From contig CAJJBV010000001.1 of the NCBI GenBank assembly GCA_905182525.1, positions 310,001 through 374,000 of the forward strand: DNA of 64,000 nt, read 5' to 3'. The notes beneath the pieces were generated by a model. It had not been told where the DNA came from and made no database searches. It worked only from the letters and a program-made list of their open reading frames with translations. Positions 11,522-20,240 of the stretch are shown here, one piece after another. Position 1 is the first letter of the stretch. The number at the start of each line of letters is the position of its first letter. The translations under genes were made by a program, and so were the position numbers. Source of the DNA: Cryomorphaceae bacterium. GTDB taxonomy: Bacteria; Bacteroidota; Bacteroidia; Flavobacteriales_D; Parvicellaceae.

Positions 11522-11950
11522 TTAAGAATTCATATCACTTTTATCAAAAGGATACGCATTTAATGTTGCTATTCCAGTTGCAACTAAATTGTTATTTTGA
11601 TTGAATATTTCTCCTTTAACTGTGTATAATCTTTTTCCGCTTTGTATTACAAGTCCATGACCAATTAAATCATCTCCCAAAAAAACTGGTTTAAGAAAAT
11701 TAATTTTAAATTCTACAGTTGATACTAATTTTGACTCTAAAATAGCTTTTGATAAAGCAGCTGTACCAACTATTTGATCAAAAATAGCAGAGATAAAACC
11801 TCCATGAGCAGATTTTACAGTAGCAAGATGATGCTCTTTAACTGAAACTGTATACTTTACATCACCAGGCTTTAAAATCTTTATTTTTAAATCTAAATAA
11901 TTTCCAAATTGATTGGTTTGATTGTATTTTTCTAGAATATCGACTTCCAT
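11522..11950 (-). CDS. PaaI-type hotdog-fold thioesterase
   Basis: This 142-residue protein has the single hotdog domain of the PaaI/YdiI thioesterase family. The active-site region is HHLATVKSAHGGFISAIFDQIVGTAA, with the conserved HGG and the acidic residue on the hot-dog helix (Asp in FDQ). The final strands (FLGDDLIGHGLVIQSGKRLYTVKGEIF) follow the family pattern. Such enzymes hydrolyse acyl- or aryl-CoA thioesters. It lies 9 bases upstream of the sortilin-like gene and is probably its first cistron. Substrate unknown. Confidence 0.8.
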   Translation of the reverse strand: MEVDILEKYNQTNQFGNYLDLKIKILKPGDVKYTVSVKEHHLATVKSAHGGFISAIFDQIVGTAALSKAILESKLVSTVEFKINFLKPVFLGDDLIGHGLVIQSGKRLYTVKGEIFNQNNNLVATGIATLNAYPFDKSDMNS

Positions 11951-12007
11951 ATTAATACAAAGTAATGAATATTTTAAATAGGTAGTTTATAGAGAAAATC
12001 ATTTACT

Positions 12008-12015
12008 TATATTTG
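12008..12015 (+). promoter_or_regulatory. -7 promoter element (TATATTTG) of the thrS-infC-rpmI-rplT operon
   Basis: Exact match to TAnnTTTG, 20 bases before the thrS ATG at 12036. The transcript would have a leader of about 15 bases, too short for a T-box or a similar leader. Confidence 0.6.
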
Positions 12016-12035
12016 CCTTTAAGTAATTAAAAAAG

Positions 12036-13983
12036 ATGATTAAAGTAACCCTTCCAGATGGATCTGTAAAAGAAGTAGCAAAAGGAACAAATTCTTTAGA
12101 TATTGCTAAATCAATAAGCGAAGGTTTAGCTAGGAAAGTTCTTGCTGCAGAAATAAATGGAGAGATTTGGGATTTAAATAGATCACTTAACAATGATGTT
12201 AGCCTAAAGCTACTAACATTTCAAGATAATGGTGGGAAATCTACACTTTGGCATAGTAGTGCTCATATTATGGCGGAAGCTCTTGAATTTTATTACCCAG
12301 GAATTAATTTAGCTATTGGTCCTGCCATTGAAAATGGGTTTTATTACGATGTAGATTTTAAAGACTACAGCATTACCTGAAAAAGATTTAGAAAAAATAG
12401 AAAAAAAAATTATTGAACTCGCTAGAGAAAAAAATACGTTTGAAAGAAAAGAAATTTCTAAAAAAGATGCTTTAGATTATTTTAAAAACAAAAAAGACCC
12501 TTATAAACTCGAGCTTTTAAATGATTTGGATGATGGTTCTATAACATTTTACACCCAAGGAAAATTTACAGATTTATGTAAAGGTCCACATTTACCAAAT
12601 ACAGGATATATTAAATCTGTAAAGCTTTTAAACATCGCAGGTGCCTATTGGAGGGGAGATGAAAATAATCAACAACTCACTAGGATATATGGAATCACCT
12701 TTGAAAAACAGAAAGATCTTAATCTATATCTTGAAAGATTAGAAGAAGCTAAGAAAAGAGACCATAGAAAAATTGGTAAAGAACTTGAATTATTTACTTT
12801 TTCTGAAAAAGTAGGTCTGGGATTGCCATTATGGCTTCCAAAAGGAACCGAGTTAAAAGATAGATTAATGAATTTTCTTAAAAAAGCTCAAACATCTTCT
12901 GGATATCTTCCTGTTTCCACGCCTCATATTGGACATAAAGATCTTTACGTATGTTCTGGTCACTATGAAAAGTATGGTGCAGATTCATTTCAATCTATAA
13001 AAACTCCCAATGAGGGTGAGGAATTCCTTTTGAAACCAATGAATTGTCCTCACCATTGTGAGATTTATAATGCGTCACCAAAATCTTACAAAGATCTTCC
13101 ATTAAGATTGGCTGAATTTGGCACCGTTTATCGATATGAACAAAGTGGTGAATTACACGGTTTAACTAGAGTTCGAGGATTTACTCAAGATGATGCTCAT
13201 ATTTTTTGTAGACCAGATCAATTGGAAGAAGAATTTATAAAAGTCATTGATTTAGTATTATATGTTTTCAAAGCTTTAAAATTTGAAGATTTTGTTGCTC
13301 AAGTTTCATTAAGAGATCCTAAAGACCAAAAAAAATATATTGGAAGTGACGAAAATTGGGACAAAGCAGAACAAGCTATTATTAAAGCAGCAAATAAAAA
13401 AGGTCTTAAAACAGTAATTGAATATGGAGAAGCTGCTTTTTATGGCCCAAAACTAGACTTCATGGTTAAAGATGCTTTAAATAGATCATGGCAATTAGGT
13501 ACCATTCAGGTAGATTATAATCTTCCAGAAAGATTTAAATTAGAATATACTGGTTCAGATAATCAAAAACATAGACCTGTTATGATACACAGAGCTCCAT
13601 TTGGGTCAATGGAAAGATTTATAGCTTTACTGATAGAACATACCGCTGGAAAATTCCCACTTTGGCTAAATCCAGAACAGTTTATTATTCTTCCACTTAG
13701 CGAACAATTTAACGATTATGCTCTAGAAGTTTTAAAACTTCTAAAAAATTACGATATTCGCGGTCTTGTAGATTTAAGAGGAGAAAAAATAGGAAGAAAA
13801 ATTAGAGACGCTGAACTAAATAAGATTCCATTTATGCTCATTGTAGGAGAAAAAGAAACTAAACAAAAAGAGATTTCTGTTAGACAGCAAGGAGAAGGTG
13901 ATTTAGGAAGTTTTAAAATTAATGATTTTGTAAAACTTATTAATGATAAAATAGACCTAGATTTTAAGGATTTAAAAATTTAA
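12036..13983 (+). CDS. thrS: Threonine--tRNA ligase (one frameshift)
   Basis: ThrRS charges tRNA-Thr. The N-terminal TGS domain ([19 protein letters not shown]) and the editing-domain motif [12 protein letters not shown] are in the first segment, which stops at 12380. The second segment continues in another frame ([25 protein letters not shown]). It carries the class II core with zinc ligands in [10 protein letters not shown], motif 2 ([22 protein letters not shown]) and the C-terminal anticodon-binding domain. Repaired length is about 649 residues, normal for ThrRS. One extra base near 12356-12362 (TTTTAAAG) explains the break. Because the enzyme is essential and everything else is intact, I read this as a sequencing error. 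The stop is directly followed by the infC ribosome binding site. Confidence 0.93.
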
Positions 13984-13991
13984 ATAAAAAA

Positions 13992-14003
13992 AGGAGGAGT
14001 ATC
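13992..14003 (+). promoter_or_regulatory. Strong Shine-Dalgarno and AUC start codon of infC
   Basis: AGGAGG at 13992-13997 is one of very few good Shine-Dalgarno sequences in this window. It is followed three bases later by ATC at 14001. No ATG, GTG or TTG occurs in the infC frame between the upstream stop at 13965 and 14142. A start at 14142 would delete the conserved N-terminal domain. A rare start codon on infC is known from E. coli (AUU), where IF-3 discriminates against it and so controls its own synthesis. Confidence 0.65.
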
Positions 14004-14546
14004 AGACCTAGAAGACCCAACAGAGGAAGAATTATTAAAGAAGATCCGCATAGGATTAACGAGAGAATAAGAGTTCCTGAAGTAAGAGTTGTAGGAGAAG
14101 GTGTTGAACAAGGTGTTCACCCAACTCAAAAAGCTATTAAGATGGCTGAAGAAATGGATTTAGACTTGGTAGAAATATCTCCTAACGCTAGTCCTCCAGT
14201 TTGTAAAATAATAGACTATAAAAAGTTTTTATACGAACAAAAAAGAAAACAAAAAGAGCTTAAATCAAAACAGGTTAAAGTTGTTTTAAAAGAAATAAGA
14301 TTTGGACCTAACACTGATGAACATGATTTTCAATTTAAATTGAAACATGCAACAAAATTTTTAAGTGAAGGTGCAAAACTAAAAGCTTTTGTTTTTTTTA
14401 AAGGAAGGTCAATAATTTATAAAGACAGAGGAGAAATTTTACTATTGAAATTTGCTCAAGAATTAGAAGATTATGGACTTTTAGAAAAAATGCCAGAATT
14501 ACAAGGGAAGAAAATGACTATTATCATTAACCCAAAAAAGAAATAA
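14001..14546 (+). CDS. infC: Translation initiation factor IF-3
   Basis: IF-3 binds the 30S subunit, keeps it free of 50S and rejects wrong start codons. From ATC 14001 the protein has 181 residues, the usual length. It begins with the basic leader typical of Bacteroidota ([20 protein letters not shown]). The N-domain ([35 protein letters not shown]) and the linker [15 protein letters not shown] follow. The C-domain ([37 protein letters not shown]) is complete. Starting at the first ATG (14142) would lose about 47 conserved residues. The start therefore appears to be AUC, consistent with IF-3 autoregulation. The order thrS-infC-rpmI-rplT is the classic one. Confidence 0.93.
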   Translation: MRPRRPNRGRIIKEDPHRINERIRVPEVRVVGEGVEQGVHPTQKAIKMAEEMDLDLVEISPNASPPVCKIIDYKKFLYEQKRKQKELKSKQVKVVLKEIRFGPNTDEHDFQFKLKHATKFLSEGAKLKAFVFFKGRSIIYKDRGEILLLKFAQELEDYGLLEKMPELQGKKMTIIINPKKK

Positions 14547-14565
14547 CAATTTAAGAAAAACAGTT

Positions 14566-14760
14566 ATGCCTAAAATGAAAACCAATTCCAGTGCCAAAAA
14601 AAGATTTAGATTTACCGGCAGTGGGAAAATTAAAAGAAAACATGCCTTTAAAAGTCATATTTTGACTAAGAAGTCAACAAAAAGAAAAAGAAACTTAACT
14701 AAAGCTACTTTAGTTAGTAAAGCAGATGTGAAAAATATTAAGTTGCAACTTTGCGCTTAA
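14566..14760 (+). CDS. rpmI: 50S ribosomal protein L35 (bL35)
   Basis: A 64-residue basic protein starting [20 protein letters not shown], the L35 signature, followed by [22 protein letters not shown]. It lies 19 bases after infC and before rplT. Length is normal; the last few residues (QLCA) are slightly unusual, and a frame error at the very end cannot be excluded. Confidence 0.95.
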   Translation: MPKMKTNSSAKKRFRFTGSGKIKRKHAFKSHILTKKSTKRKRNLTKATLVSKADVKNIKLQLCA

Positions 14761-14789
14761 TAAACTCACGGTTATTAAATGTTGAACCA

Positions 14790-14831
14790 GGCTTAAAGTC
14801 AAATAGATAAGATCGCAAGACGCTTCAAGCC
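14790..14831 (+). promoter_or_regulatory. Possible structured leader of rplT
   Basis: The 84-base gap between rpmI and rplT holds nested complementary segments: GGCTT (14790-14794) with AAGCC (14827-14831), and inside them GTC (14798-14800) with GAC (14819-14821). L20 is known to repress its own operon in other bacteria by binding a leader that mimics its rRNA site. Whether this short structure does so is only a guess. Confidence 0.25.
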
Positions 14832-14844
14832 AAAAATTTAAATT

Positions 14845-15189
14845 ATGCCAAGATCAGTAAATAGTGTAGCCGCAAAAGCAAGAAGAAAAAAAATATTAAA
14901 ACTTGCTAAAGGTTACTTCGGAAGAAGAAAAAATGTTCATACTGTCGCGAAAAACGCAGTAGAAAAAGGTCTTCAATATGCTTATAGAGATAGAAGACAG
15001 AAAAAAAGAAACTTTAGAGCATTATGGATACAAAGAATTAATGCAGCTGCAAGATTGCACGGAATGAGTTATTCTGAATTTATGGGAAAAGTTAATACTA
15101 AAGGTATTGAGTTAAATAGAAAAACTCTTGCAGACCTAGCAATGAATAATCCTGAGGCTTTTAAAGCTATAGTAGATTCATTGAAATAA
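14845..15189 (+). CDS. rplT: 50S ribosomal protein L20 (bL20)
   Basis: A 114-residue basic protein with the full L20 pattern: [29 protein letters not shown], then [37 protein letters not shown]20 is an early 50S assembly protein and, in several bacteria, the autoregulator of this operon. It is the last gene of thrS-infC-rpmI-rplT and is followed by a strong terminator. Confidence 0.97.
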   Translation: MPRSVNSVAAKARRKKILKLAKGYFGRRKNVHTVAKNAVEKGLQYAYRDRRQKKRNFRALWIQRINAAARLHGMSYSEFMGKVNTKGIELNRKTLADLAMNNPEAFKAIVDSLK

Positions 15190-15198
15190 ATATTTATT

Positions 15199-16473
15199 TT
15201 AACTATATTTTAAGGGGCTTAGGCCCCTTTTTTTGTCCAAATTTCTAAAGAAAATTAACTGCTCAATAGTACTTTTAATTGGAGGGTAACCAAGTTTTAA
15301 TAAGAGAGCATTAGTATTTAAAAATAAACTACTATTAGAGTGATGGTTGTCTCTTAAGAAATGAATTAATTTTAAAATCCAAAAAGAATCATAAACGCTA
15401 AAAAACAACTTCATATATTTAATATCTGAATTAGTATTATTTAATATCATCAAATGATTTTTAGTCCATTTATCTTTAGACATAAAAGTCTTTATTAAGA
15501 CAGGGAAATTTTCATAATTAAACAATTTATTTTCAATTAATTCAATCCAATTCTTAATTGCTTCAAAAGATTTGAAATCATAGGTAAGTAATAAATTTTT
15601 TTGATTGTTAATTCCTTCATATATAGATCTACCTGTTCCAAATGGAACTCTGTCTGAAATTCTTGGAGATGGAATAACTTTAGTTTTGGTAATTTCCCCA
15701 AATTTTTCACCTTTTATAAGTTTAGTAATAAAGTAAAAATCTTCACCTGCTTTTCGTCTGTTCATTCCCCCTTGTTTTGCATATGAACTCGCGCTTACTG
15801 CAAAAGCACTTCCAATAGTATGATAAGAATATGGAAGATTAGCAAATTTCAAAGAGTTCTTATAATATCTTAAATGAAGTTCATAATTGATAATTTGTTG
15901 ATAATGAAAGTCATCAAATTCATTTCCTTGAGTAGGATGTTCAAAATGTATGGAGGCAGAATTAAAATTAGTTTTTTTAAAAAAATGATAAATTGAATTT
16001 AAATAATTAGATTCTACTGTAGTATCTGCATCAAGACCAACAATTACTCCGTCATAATTAATTTTTTTAAATCTCTGAAGAGCTAAATCCATGCCTAATT
16101 TTCTTGCCCAACCGACACCTGCATGCTTTTGATCAAGATTATTAATATAAACTGGAATTAAAGTAATATTTATAATTTGATACGTTTGAGATAATTTTTT
16201 GAGCTCTTTAAAAGTAGCTAGATTTTGCTCTTTAATCTCTAGTTTTGCATCTTCTGAGTTATTTACTAGTGTTATAACTTCAACAGAAAAAGATAAATCG
16301 TCTTGATTTATAAAAAGAGAATCTAAAGTAGCTGATATATTTTCTTCATTATATACAGGAATTACAATAATTATCTTTAAATCATTAGATGGTAATAAAT
16401 CAATTTGTATTTTTTTAGTTTGGAACCTTTTAAAATATTGATCAACTACGGAGATAAACGACTTTTCACCCAT
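15199..16473 (-). CDS. Family 2 glycosyltransferase
   Basis: A 424-residue GT-A fold enzyme. It has the nucleotide-binding start (LKIIIVIPVYNEENISATLDSL), the DxD metal site (IVGLDADTTV, about residue 147) and the acceptor-region acidic motif KAGEDFYF. No transmembrane helices are apparent, so it acts in the cytosol on a sugar nucleotide. The C-terminal 120 residues are not recognisable. Its start overlaps the pdxH end by 28 bases, so the two are translated from one message. pdxH is metabolically unrelated, and the real partner may be cell-surface polysaccharide synthesis. The acceptor is unknown. Confidence 0.85.
   Translation of the reverse strand: MGEKSFISVVDQYFKRFQTKKIQIDLLPSNDLKIIIVIPVYNEENISATLDSLFINQDDLSFSVEVITLVNNSEDAKLEIKEQNLATFKELKKLSQTYQIINITLIPVYINNLDQKHAGVGWARKLGMDLALQRFKKINYDGVIVGLDADTTVESNYLNSIYHFFKKTNFNSASIHFEHPTQGNEFDDFHYQQIINYELHLRYYKNSLKFANLPYSYHTIGSAFAVSASSYAKQGGMNRRKAGEDFYFITKLIKGEKFGEITKTKVIPSPRISDRVPFGTGRSIYEGINNQKNLLLTYDFKSFEAIKNWIELIENKLFNYENFPVLIKTFMSKDKWTKNHLMILNNTNSDIKYMKLFFSVYDSFWILKLIHFLRDNHHSNSSLFLNTNALLLKLGYPPIKSTIEQLIFFRNLDKKRGLSPLKYS
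15212..15234 (+). terminator. Terminator of the thrS-rplT operon
   Basis: The stem AAGGGGC/GCCCCTT with a 4-base loop is followed by seven T. It is the most GC-rich hairpin in the region. It overlaps the 3' coding end of the convergent glycosyltransferase gene, whose last codons it encodes. Confidence 0.92.
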
Positions 16474-17102
16474 TGATTATTTTCTTTAACATATAATATT
16501 CTATCGTGTAATCTACTTGGCCTACCTTGCCAGAACTCTATTTGATATGGGGAAAGATTATATCCTCCCCAGTTAGAGGGCCTAGGGATATTAATTCCTT
16601 TAAATTTATCTTCATAAAATTTAATTTTAGATTCTAATTCTTTTCGGTTCTTTATTTTTTGGCTTTGATCGGAAGCCCAAGCTCCAATTTGACTAGCTCT
16701 TGGCCTATCATTAAAATATTTATCTGATGTCGAATCATCAACTTTCTTGATTAATCCTTTAATTCTAATTTGTCTTTCTAATTCACCCCAAAAAACATTT
16801 AAAGCACCATAGTTGTTTTCTAAAATATCAGATCCCTTTTTAGAATCATAATTAGTATAAAAAATAAAACCATCCCTATTAAAGTCTCTTATATATAAAA
16901 TCCTAGAAGATGGTCTTCCAGAGTTATCAACAGTTGAAAGGCATGCAGCATAAGGATCTACAATATTAGAAGACATAGCTTCTTTAAACCAAATACTATA
17001 TTGTTCTACAGGATCATTAGAAGCCATTTCTTCATTGAAAGGCTTGTCAGCAAAATCTCTTCTATTTGTATTTATATATTTTTTTACTTCTTTTAATGAC
17101 AC
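16446..17102 (-). CDS. pdxH: Pyridoxamine 5'-phosphate oxidase
   Basis: PdxH is an FMN enzyme that oxidises pyridoxine- or pyridoxamine-5'-phosphate to pyridoxal phosphate. The 218 residues contain all family blocks: DPVEQYSIWFKEA, PSSRILYIRDFNRDGFIFYTN, WGELERQIRIKGLIKKV, RPRASQIGAWASDQS and the C-terminal WQGRPSRLHDRI. Length is standard. The start codon is GTG at 17102, placed four bases after an exact -7 promoter element on the same strand. Confidence 0.96.
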   Translation of the reverse strand: MSLKEVKKYINTNRRDFADKPFNEEMASNDPVEQYSIWFKEAMSSNIVDPYAACLSTVDNSGRPSSRILYIRDFNRDGFIFYTNYDSKKGSDILENNYGALNVFWGELERQIRIKGLIKKVDDSTSDKYFNDRPRASQIGAWASDQSQKIKNRKELESKIKFYEDKFKGINIPRPSNWGGYNLSPYQIEFWQGRPSRLHDRILYVKENNQWVKSRLSP

Positions 17103-17106
17103 TTTT

Positions 17107-17114
17107 CAAATTTA
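17107..17114 (-). promoter_or_regulatory. -7 promoter element (TAAATTTG) of pdxH
   Basis: Exact TAnnTTTG on the minus strand, with its final G four bases from the GTG start. This is the same geometry as at mnmA and predicts a leaderless or nearly leaderless message. Confidence 0.6.
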
Positions 17115-17198
17115 ATAAAAGTCAGGTTTACTACAAGATCTTTATAATATTACGCAAATTTTTAAGTTTTCATTGAACAGATTATATAATTTAGAAGA

Positions 17199-17972
17199 AT
17201 GAAATTGTCAACATCAAATATTCTAGGAGTGATTCCAGCTAGATTTAATTCCACTAGACTAAGTGGAAAACCTCTTAAATTGATTGGAGATAAAACAATG
17301 ATCGAGCATGTTTACCTAAGGGCAAATAAAGTTTTAGAAAATTTAGTAGTTGCTACAGATGATTCTAGAATATATGATAAAGTAAAAGAATTTAACGGAA
17401 ATGTTATTTTAACAGATATAGACCATTTAAATGGAACTAGTAGATGCCTAGAAGCTTTTGAAAAATGGTCACTAGAAATTAACAAATCGTTTAATTATAT
17501 AATTAATATTCAAGGTGACGAGCCGTTATTACATTCTGACCACCTAAATAAATTGATTGGTTGTTTTGAAGATAAAGAAGCAAATTTTGCAACGGTTGCC
17601 CTTAAAATTGATTCAAATAACAAAATGCTTAAAGAGAAAGTTTGTCTAGTAAAAGATATTCATGACTATGCATTGTATTTTTCTAGAAATAAAATTCCAT
17701 TTATCAGAAATCATAAGGAGGAAAATATTAATAACCAACAAACTTTTTTTCAGCATGTAGGTATATATGGATATAGTATAGAAGCACTAAAGAAATTTTG
17801 TAGTTTACCCTCTTCTTCTTTAGAGAATGCTGAAAAACTAGAACAACTTAGATGGTTAGAAAACGGAGGTAAAATTAAAGTTGGAATAACTAACTTTCCT
17901 TCTTATCCAGTGGACACCTTGGAAGATTTAGTTGGAATAAGAAAGAAAATTGATGAAAATCATAATTTATAA
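17199..17972 (+). CDS. kdsB: 3-deoxy-manno-octulosonate cytidylyltransferase (CMP-Kdo synthetase)
   Basis: KdsB activates Kdo with CTP for transfer to lipid A. The 257-residue protein starts with the nucleotidyltransferase motif GVIPARFNSTRLSGKPL. It also contains VATDDSRIYDKV, NIQGDEPLL and the C-terminal LEQLRWLENGGKIKVG with YPVDTLEDL, all diagnostic of KdsB. It is followed 17 bases later by kdsD and then kdsA, forming a Kdo gene group. A near-match -7 element (TAATTTAG, 17187-17194) lies four bases before the ATG. Confidence 0.97.
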   Translation: MKLSTSNILGVIPARFNSTRLSGKPLKLIGDKTMIEHVYLRANKVLENLVVATDDSRIYDKVKEFNGNVILTDIDHLNGTSRCLEAFEKWSLEINKSFNYIINIQGDEPLLHSDHLNKLIGCFEDKEANFATVALKIDSNNKMLKEKVCLVKDIHDYALYFSRNKIPFIRNHKEENINNQQTFFQHVGIYGYSIEALKKFCSLPSSSLENAEKLEQLRWLENGGKIKVGITNFPSYPVDTLEDLVGIRKKIDENHNL

Positions 17973-17976
17973 TTGT

Positions 17977-17984
17977 TACTTTTG
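17977..17984 (+). promoter_or_regulatory. -7 promoter element (TACTTTTG) before kdsD
   Basis: Exact TAnnTTTG between kdsB and kdsD, five bases before the GTG start of kdsD. It would let kdsD-kdsA be transcribed separately from kdsB as a nearly leaderless message. Confidence 0.5.
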
Positions 17985-17989
17985 AAACT

Positions 17990-18583
17990 GTGAAACTATC
18001 TGTAAATAAATATATTGATCAAGAAATTAATGCTATTAAAAATATTCCGAATGACGGAGTTTTAGATAAGGTATTAGACATTATATTTGAAAATGTCCAT
18101 AAAAAAAATGGTAAAGTTATTGTTAGTGGAATGGGAAAAGCAGGACACATAGGTATGAATATATCAACTACCCTTTCATCAACAGGTACTCCTTCTGCTT
18201 TTATTCATCCTAGTGAAGCACAGCATGGTGATTTAGGATTAATTCAAAAAAACGATGTGCTTCTTTTAATATCAAATTCTGGTAAAACAAGAGAAATCTT
18301 AGAATTCAATTTGTTGGCAAATAAGCTTTTTAATGGAATTCCTTTAATTTCTTTAACAGGAAATAATGAAAGTCCTTTAGCTAAAGTATCTAACGAATGT
18401 TTATTTACAGGAAATCCTAAAGAAATTTGTCCTCTCGGATTAACTCCAACAACTTCAACAACAGTTATGACTGTGGTAGGTGATTTATTAGTTATTGGAA
18501 TGATGAATAGAATTAAATTCACAAAAGAAGATTATGCCAAAAGACACCATAGTGGCTATTTAGGTCAAAAAGCTAAAGAATGA
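17990..18583 (+). CDS. kdsD: Arabinose-5-phosphate isomerase, single SIS domain
   Basis: This enzyme interconverts ribulose-5-phosphate and arabinose-5-phosphate, the first step to Kdo. The 197 residues hold one SIS domain: KVIVSGMGKAGHIGMNISTTLSSTGTPS, then HPSEAQHGDLGLIQKNDVLLLISNSGKT and CPLGLTPTTSTT. The tandem CBS domains found in the roughly 320-residue E. coli enzyme are absent, with no sign of truncation. This single-domain form is usual in Bacteroidota as far as I know. The start is GTG. The stop overlaps the kdsA start by 4 bases (ATGA), so the two are translationally coupled. Confidence 0.93.
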   Translation: MKLSVNKYIDQEINAIKNIPNDGVLDKVLDIIFENVHKKNGKVIVSGMGKAGHIGMNISTTLSSTGTPSAFIHPSEAQHGDLGLIQKNDVLLLISNSGKTREILEFNLLANKLFNGIPLISLTGNNESPLAKVSNECLFTGNPKEICPLGLTPTTSTTVMTVVGDLLVIGMMNRIKFTKEDYAKRHHSGYLGQKAKE

Positions 18584-19356
18584 AGAATTTTACATTAATT
18601 GCTGGTCCATGTGCCATAGAAGATGAAATTACAGGGTTAAAAATTGCTAAAGAAGTTAAAGCAATTTGTGATGAGTTATCAATCGACTATATTTTCAAAG
18701 CCAGCTATAAAAAAGCCAACAGATCTAAAAACAACAGCTTTACTGGTATTGGTGATGAGAAGGCCTTAAACATTATTAAAAGCATAGGAGATGAGCTAAA
18801 TGTAGATACTATAACCGACGTTCACGAGAGTCATGAGCCAAGTAAAGTAGCGAACTATGTAAATCATATTCAAATACCGGCTTTTCTTTGTAGACAAACA
18901 GATTTATTAATTGCAGCAGGTAAAACAGGTTTAACAATAAATATTAAAAAGGGACAATATATGTCACATGATTCTATGCAGTTTGCATTAGAAAAAGTAG
19001 TTTCAACTGGAAACAAAAATGTTTGGTTATGCGAAAGAGGAAATAGTTTTGGTTACAACGATTTAATTGTAGATGCCACAGCAATTACAAAACTTAAAAA
19101 ACATGGTTATCCTGTAGTAATGGACTGTACTCACGCAGTTCAAAAACCAAATCAAACTAGTGGAGTAACAGGAGGTGATCCTTCATTAATATCCTCTATT
19201 GTTTATAGTGCTGTTGCAAATGGTACTGATGGGCTATTTATAGAAACACATCCGGACCCAAAGAATGCTAAAAGCGATCCGCATACAATGCTAAAATTAG
19301 ATTTACTTTATCCAATATTAAAAAAAGCATTGGCAATTAGAAAAGCTATATCGTAG
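18580..19356 (+). CDS. kdsA: 3-deoxy-8-phosphooctulonate synthase
   Basis: KdsA condenses phosphoenolpyruvate with arabinose-5-phosphate to Kdo-8-phosphate. The 258 residues begin LIAGPCAIEDE and contain FKASYKKANRSK, DVHESHEPSKV, IPAFLCRQTDLL, CERGNSFGYNDL and MDCTHAVQKPN, all family blocks. Length is normal. It completes the local set kdsB-kdsD-kdsA; the phosphatase kdsC is not in this window. It ends one base before the convergent lipoprotein gene. Confidence 0.97.
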   Translation: MKNFTLIAGPCAIEDEITGLKIAKEVKAICDELSIDYIFKASYKKANRSKNNSFTGIGDEKALNIIKSIGDELNVDTITDVHESHEPSKVANYVNHIQIPAFLCRQTDLLIAAGKTGLTINIKKGQYMSHDSMQFALEKVVSTGNKNVWLCERGNSFGYNDLIVDATAITKLKKHGYPVVMDCTHAVQKPNQTSGVTGGDPSLISSIVYSAVANGTDGLFIETHPDPKNAKSDPHTMLKLDLLYPILKKALAIRKAIS

Positions 19357-20236
19357 CTATTTTACTTCTACAACTAAAAACTTACTATTTCTCCAAAAGA
19401 CATCATTGTCTAAAATCTCTAATGAATCAATTTTTTCTTTAGAAGAATTATGAAGTTTAAATGATCCAGTTGGGTGCGATGTGATTAACTTAACAGATTT
19501 AAAACCTAGTATGAGTTTTCTAAATTCAAGTCTAGAAGTATATGTGAAATAATCAGTATTTAAATTATTATTAAGTTTTCTAGACTTTACAATTCCAATA
19601 AGACCACCACTTTTAGTTAAAACACCATTATTTAAAAGTTCGGTCTTAGTGCCAATAGCAAAAGCAACTTGATTTAGCTTTTTATTTAAATCGTTAATCT
19701 TTATATTTTGAAGATTGTATTTATTAAAAACTGATTCAAATGATGCATTTATACTATTTAATTCCTCTTTTAAAAAATAAATCTCTCGATTACTTTTAGC
19801 AATTTGCTCACTTAGTTGTGTTACACTGGATGCAAACTGAGAGTTTTTATCTTTTTCCAATATTACAGCGTTACTAAGTTCTTCTATCATAGATTCATTT
19901 TCTTGTAATTTCATAGATAAAATCTTAATTGCGTTTATAACGTCAGTTGTGTCTAAAGTGATGAAGTCTGGATTATTTTTAGCATTATTTATTATACTTT
20001 CCTGTTTATTTATTTCATTAATATTTTCCTTTATTTTTTCAATGTAAAGAGCGTATTGATTTACAATTGAATCGTTATTTACTTTTTCATATTCTAAGGA
20101 TTTTAATACTTCAACCTTTGAGCTTAGTTGTGTTTTTAAGCTATCAATAATTATTTTATCATTTAAAATAGATTCATTATTAGAACTACAAGAAAATATA
20201 ATTAGTGATAATAAAAGATATTTAAAGATTTTTCAT
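19357..20236 (-). CDS. Coiled-coil lipoprotein of a conserved Bacteroidota family (frameshift at the start)
   Basis: From 20222 downwards one frame runs to the stop at 19357. It encodes a lipoprotein signal (KYLLLSLIIFSCSSNNES, Cys in the lipobox), a long coiled-coil segment (IEELSNAVILEKDKNSQF and around it) and a C-terminal domain. That domain starts QVAFAIGTKTELLNNGVLTK and ends NSKFLVVEVK. The likely ATG at 20236 (MKNL) is one base out of phase, with an extra base in the T/A run near 20221-20228. The repaired length is about 292 residues. I recognise the C-terminal pattern (xGTKxELxxxGVxTKxGG) from many uncharacterised Bacteroidota lipoproteins. Function is unknown; a periplasm-facing structural or trafficking role is only inferred. 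Confidence 0.7.
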
Positions 20237-20240
20237 ACAG

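Noticed and set aside
12036-13983. thrS as a pseudogene
   Set aside because: The two halves together give a normal ThrRS, the gene is essential, and many other genes in the window show the same one-base slips. A sequence error is far more likely.
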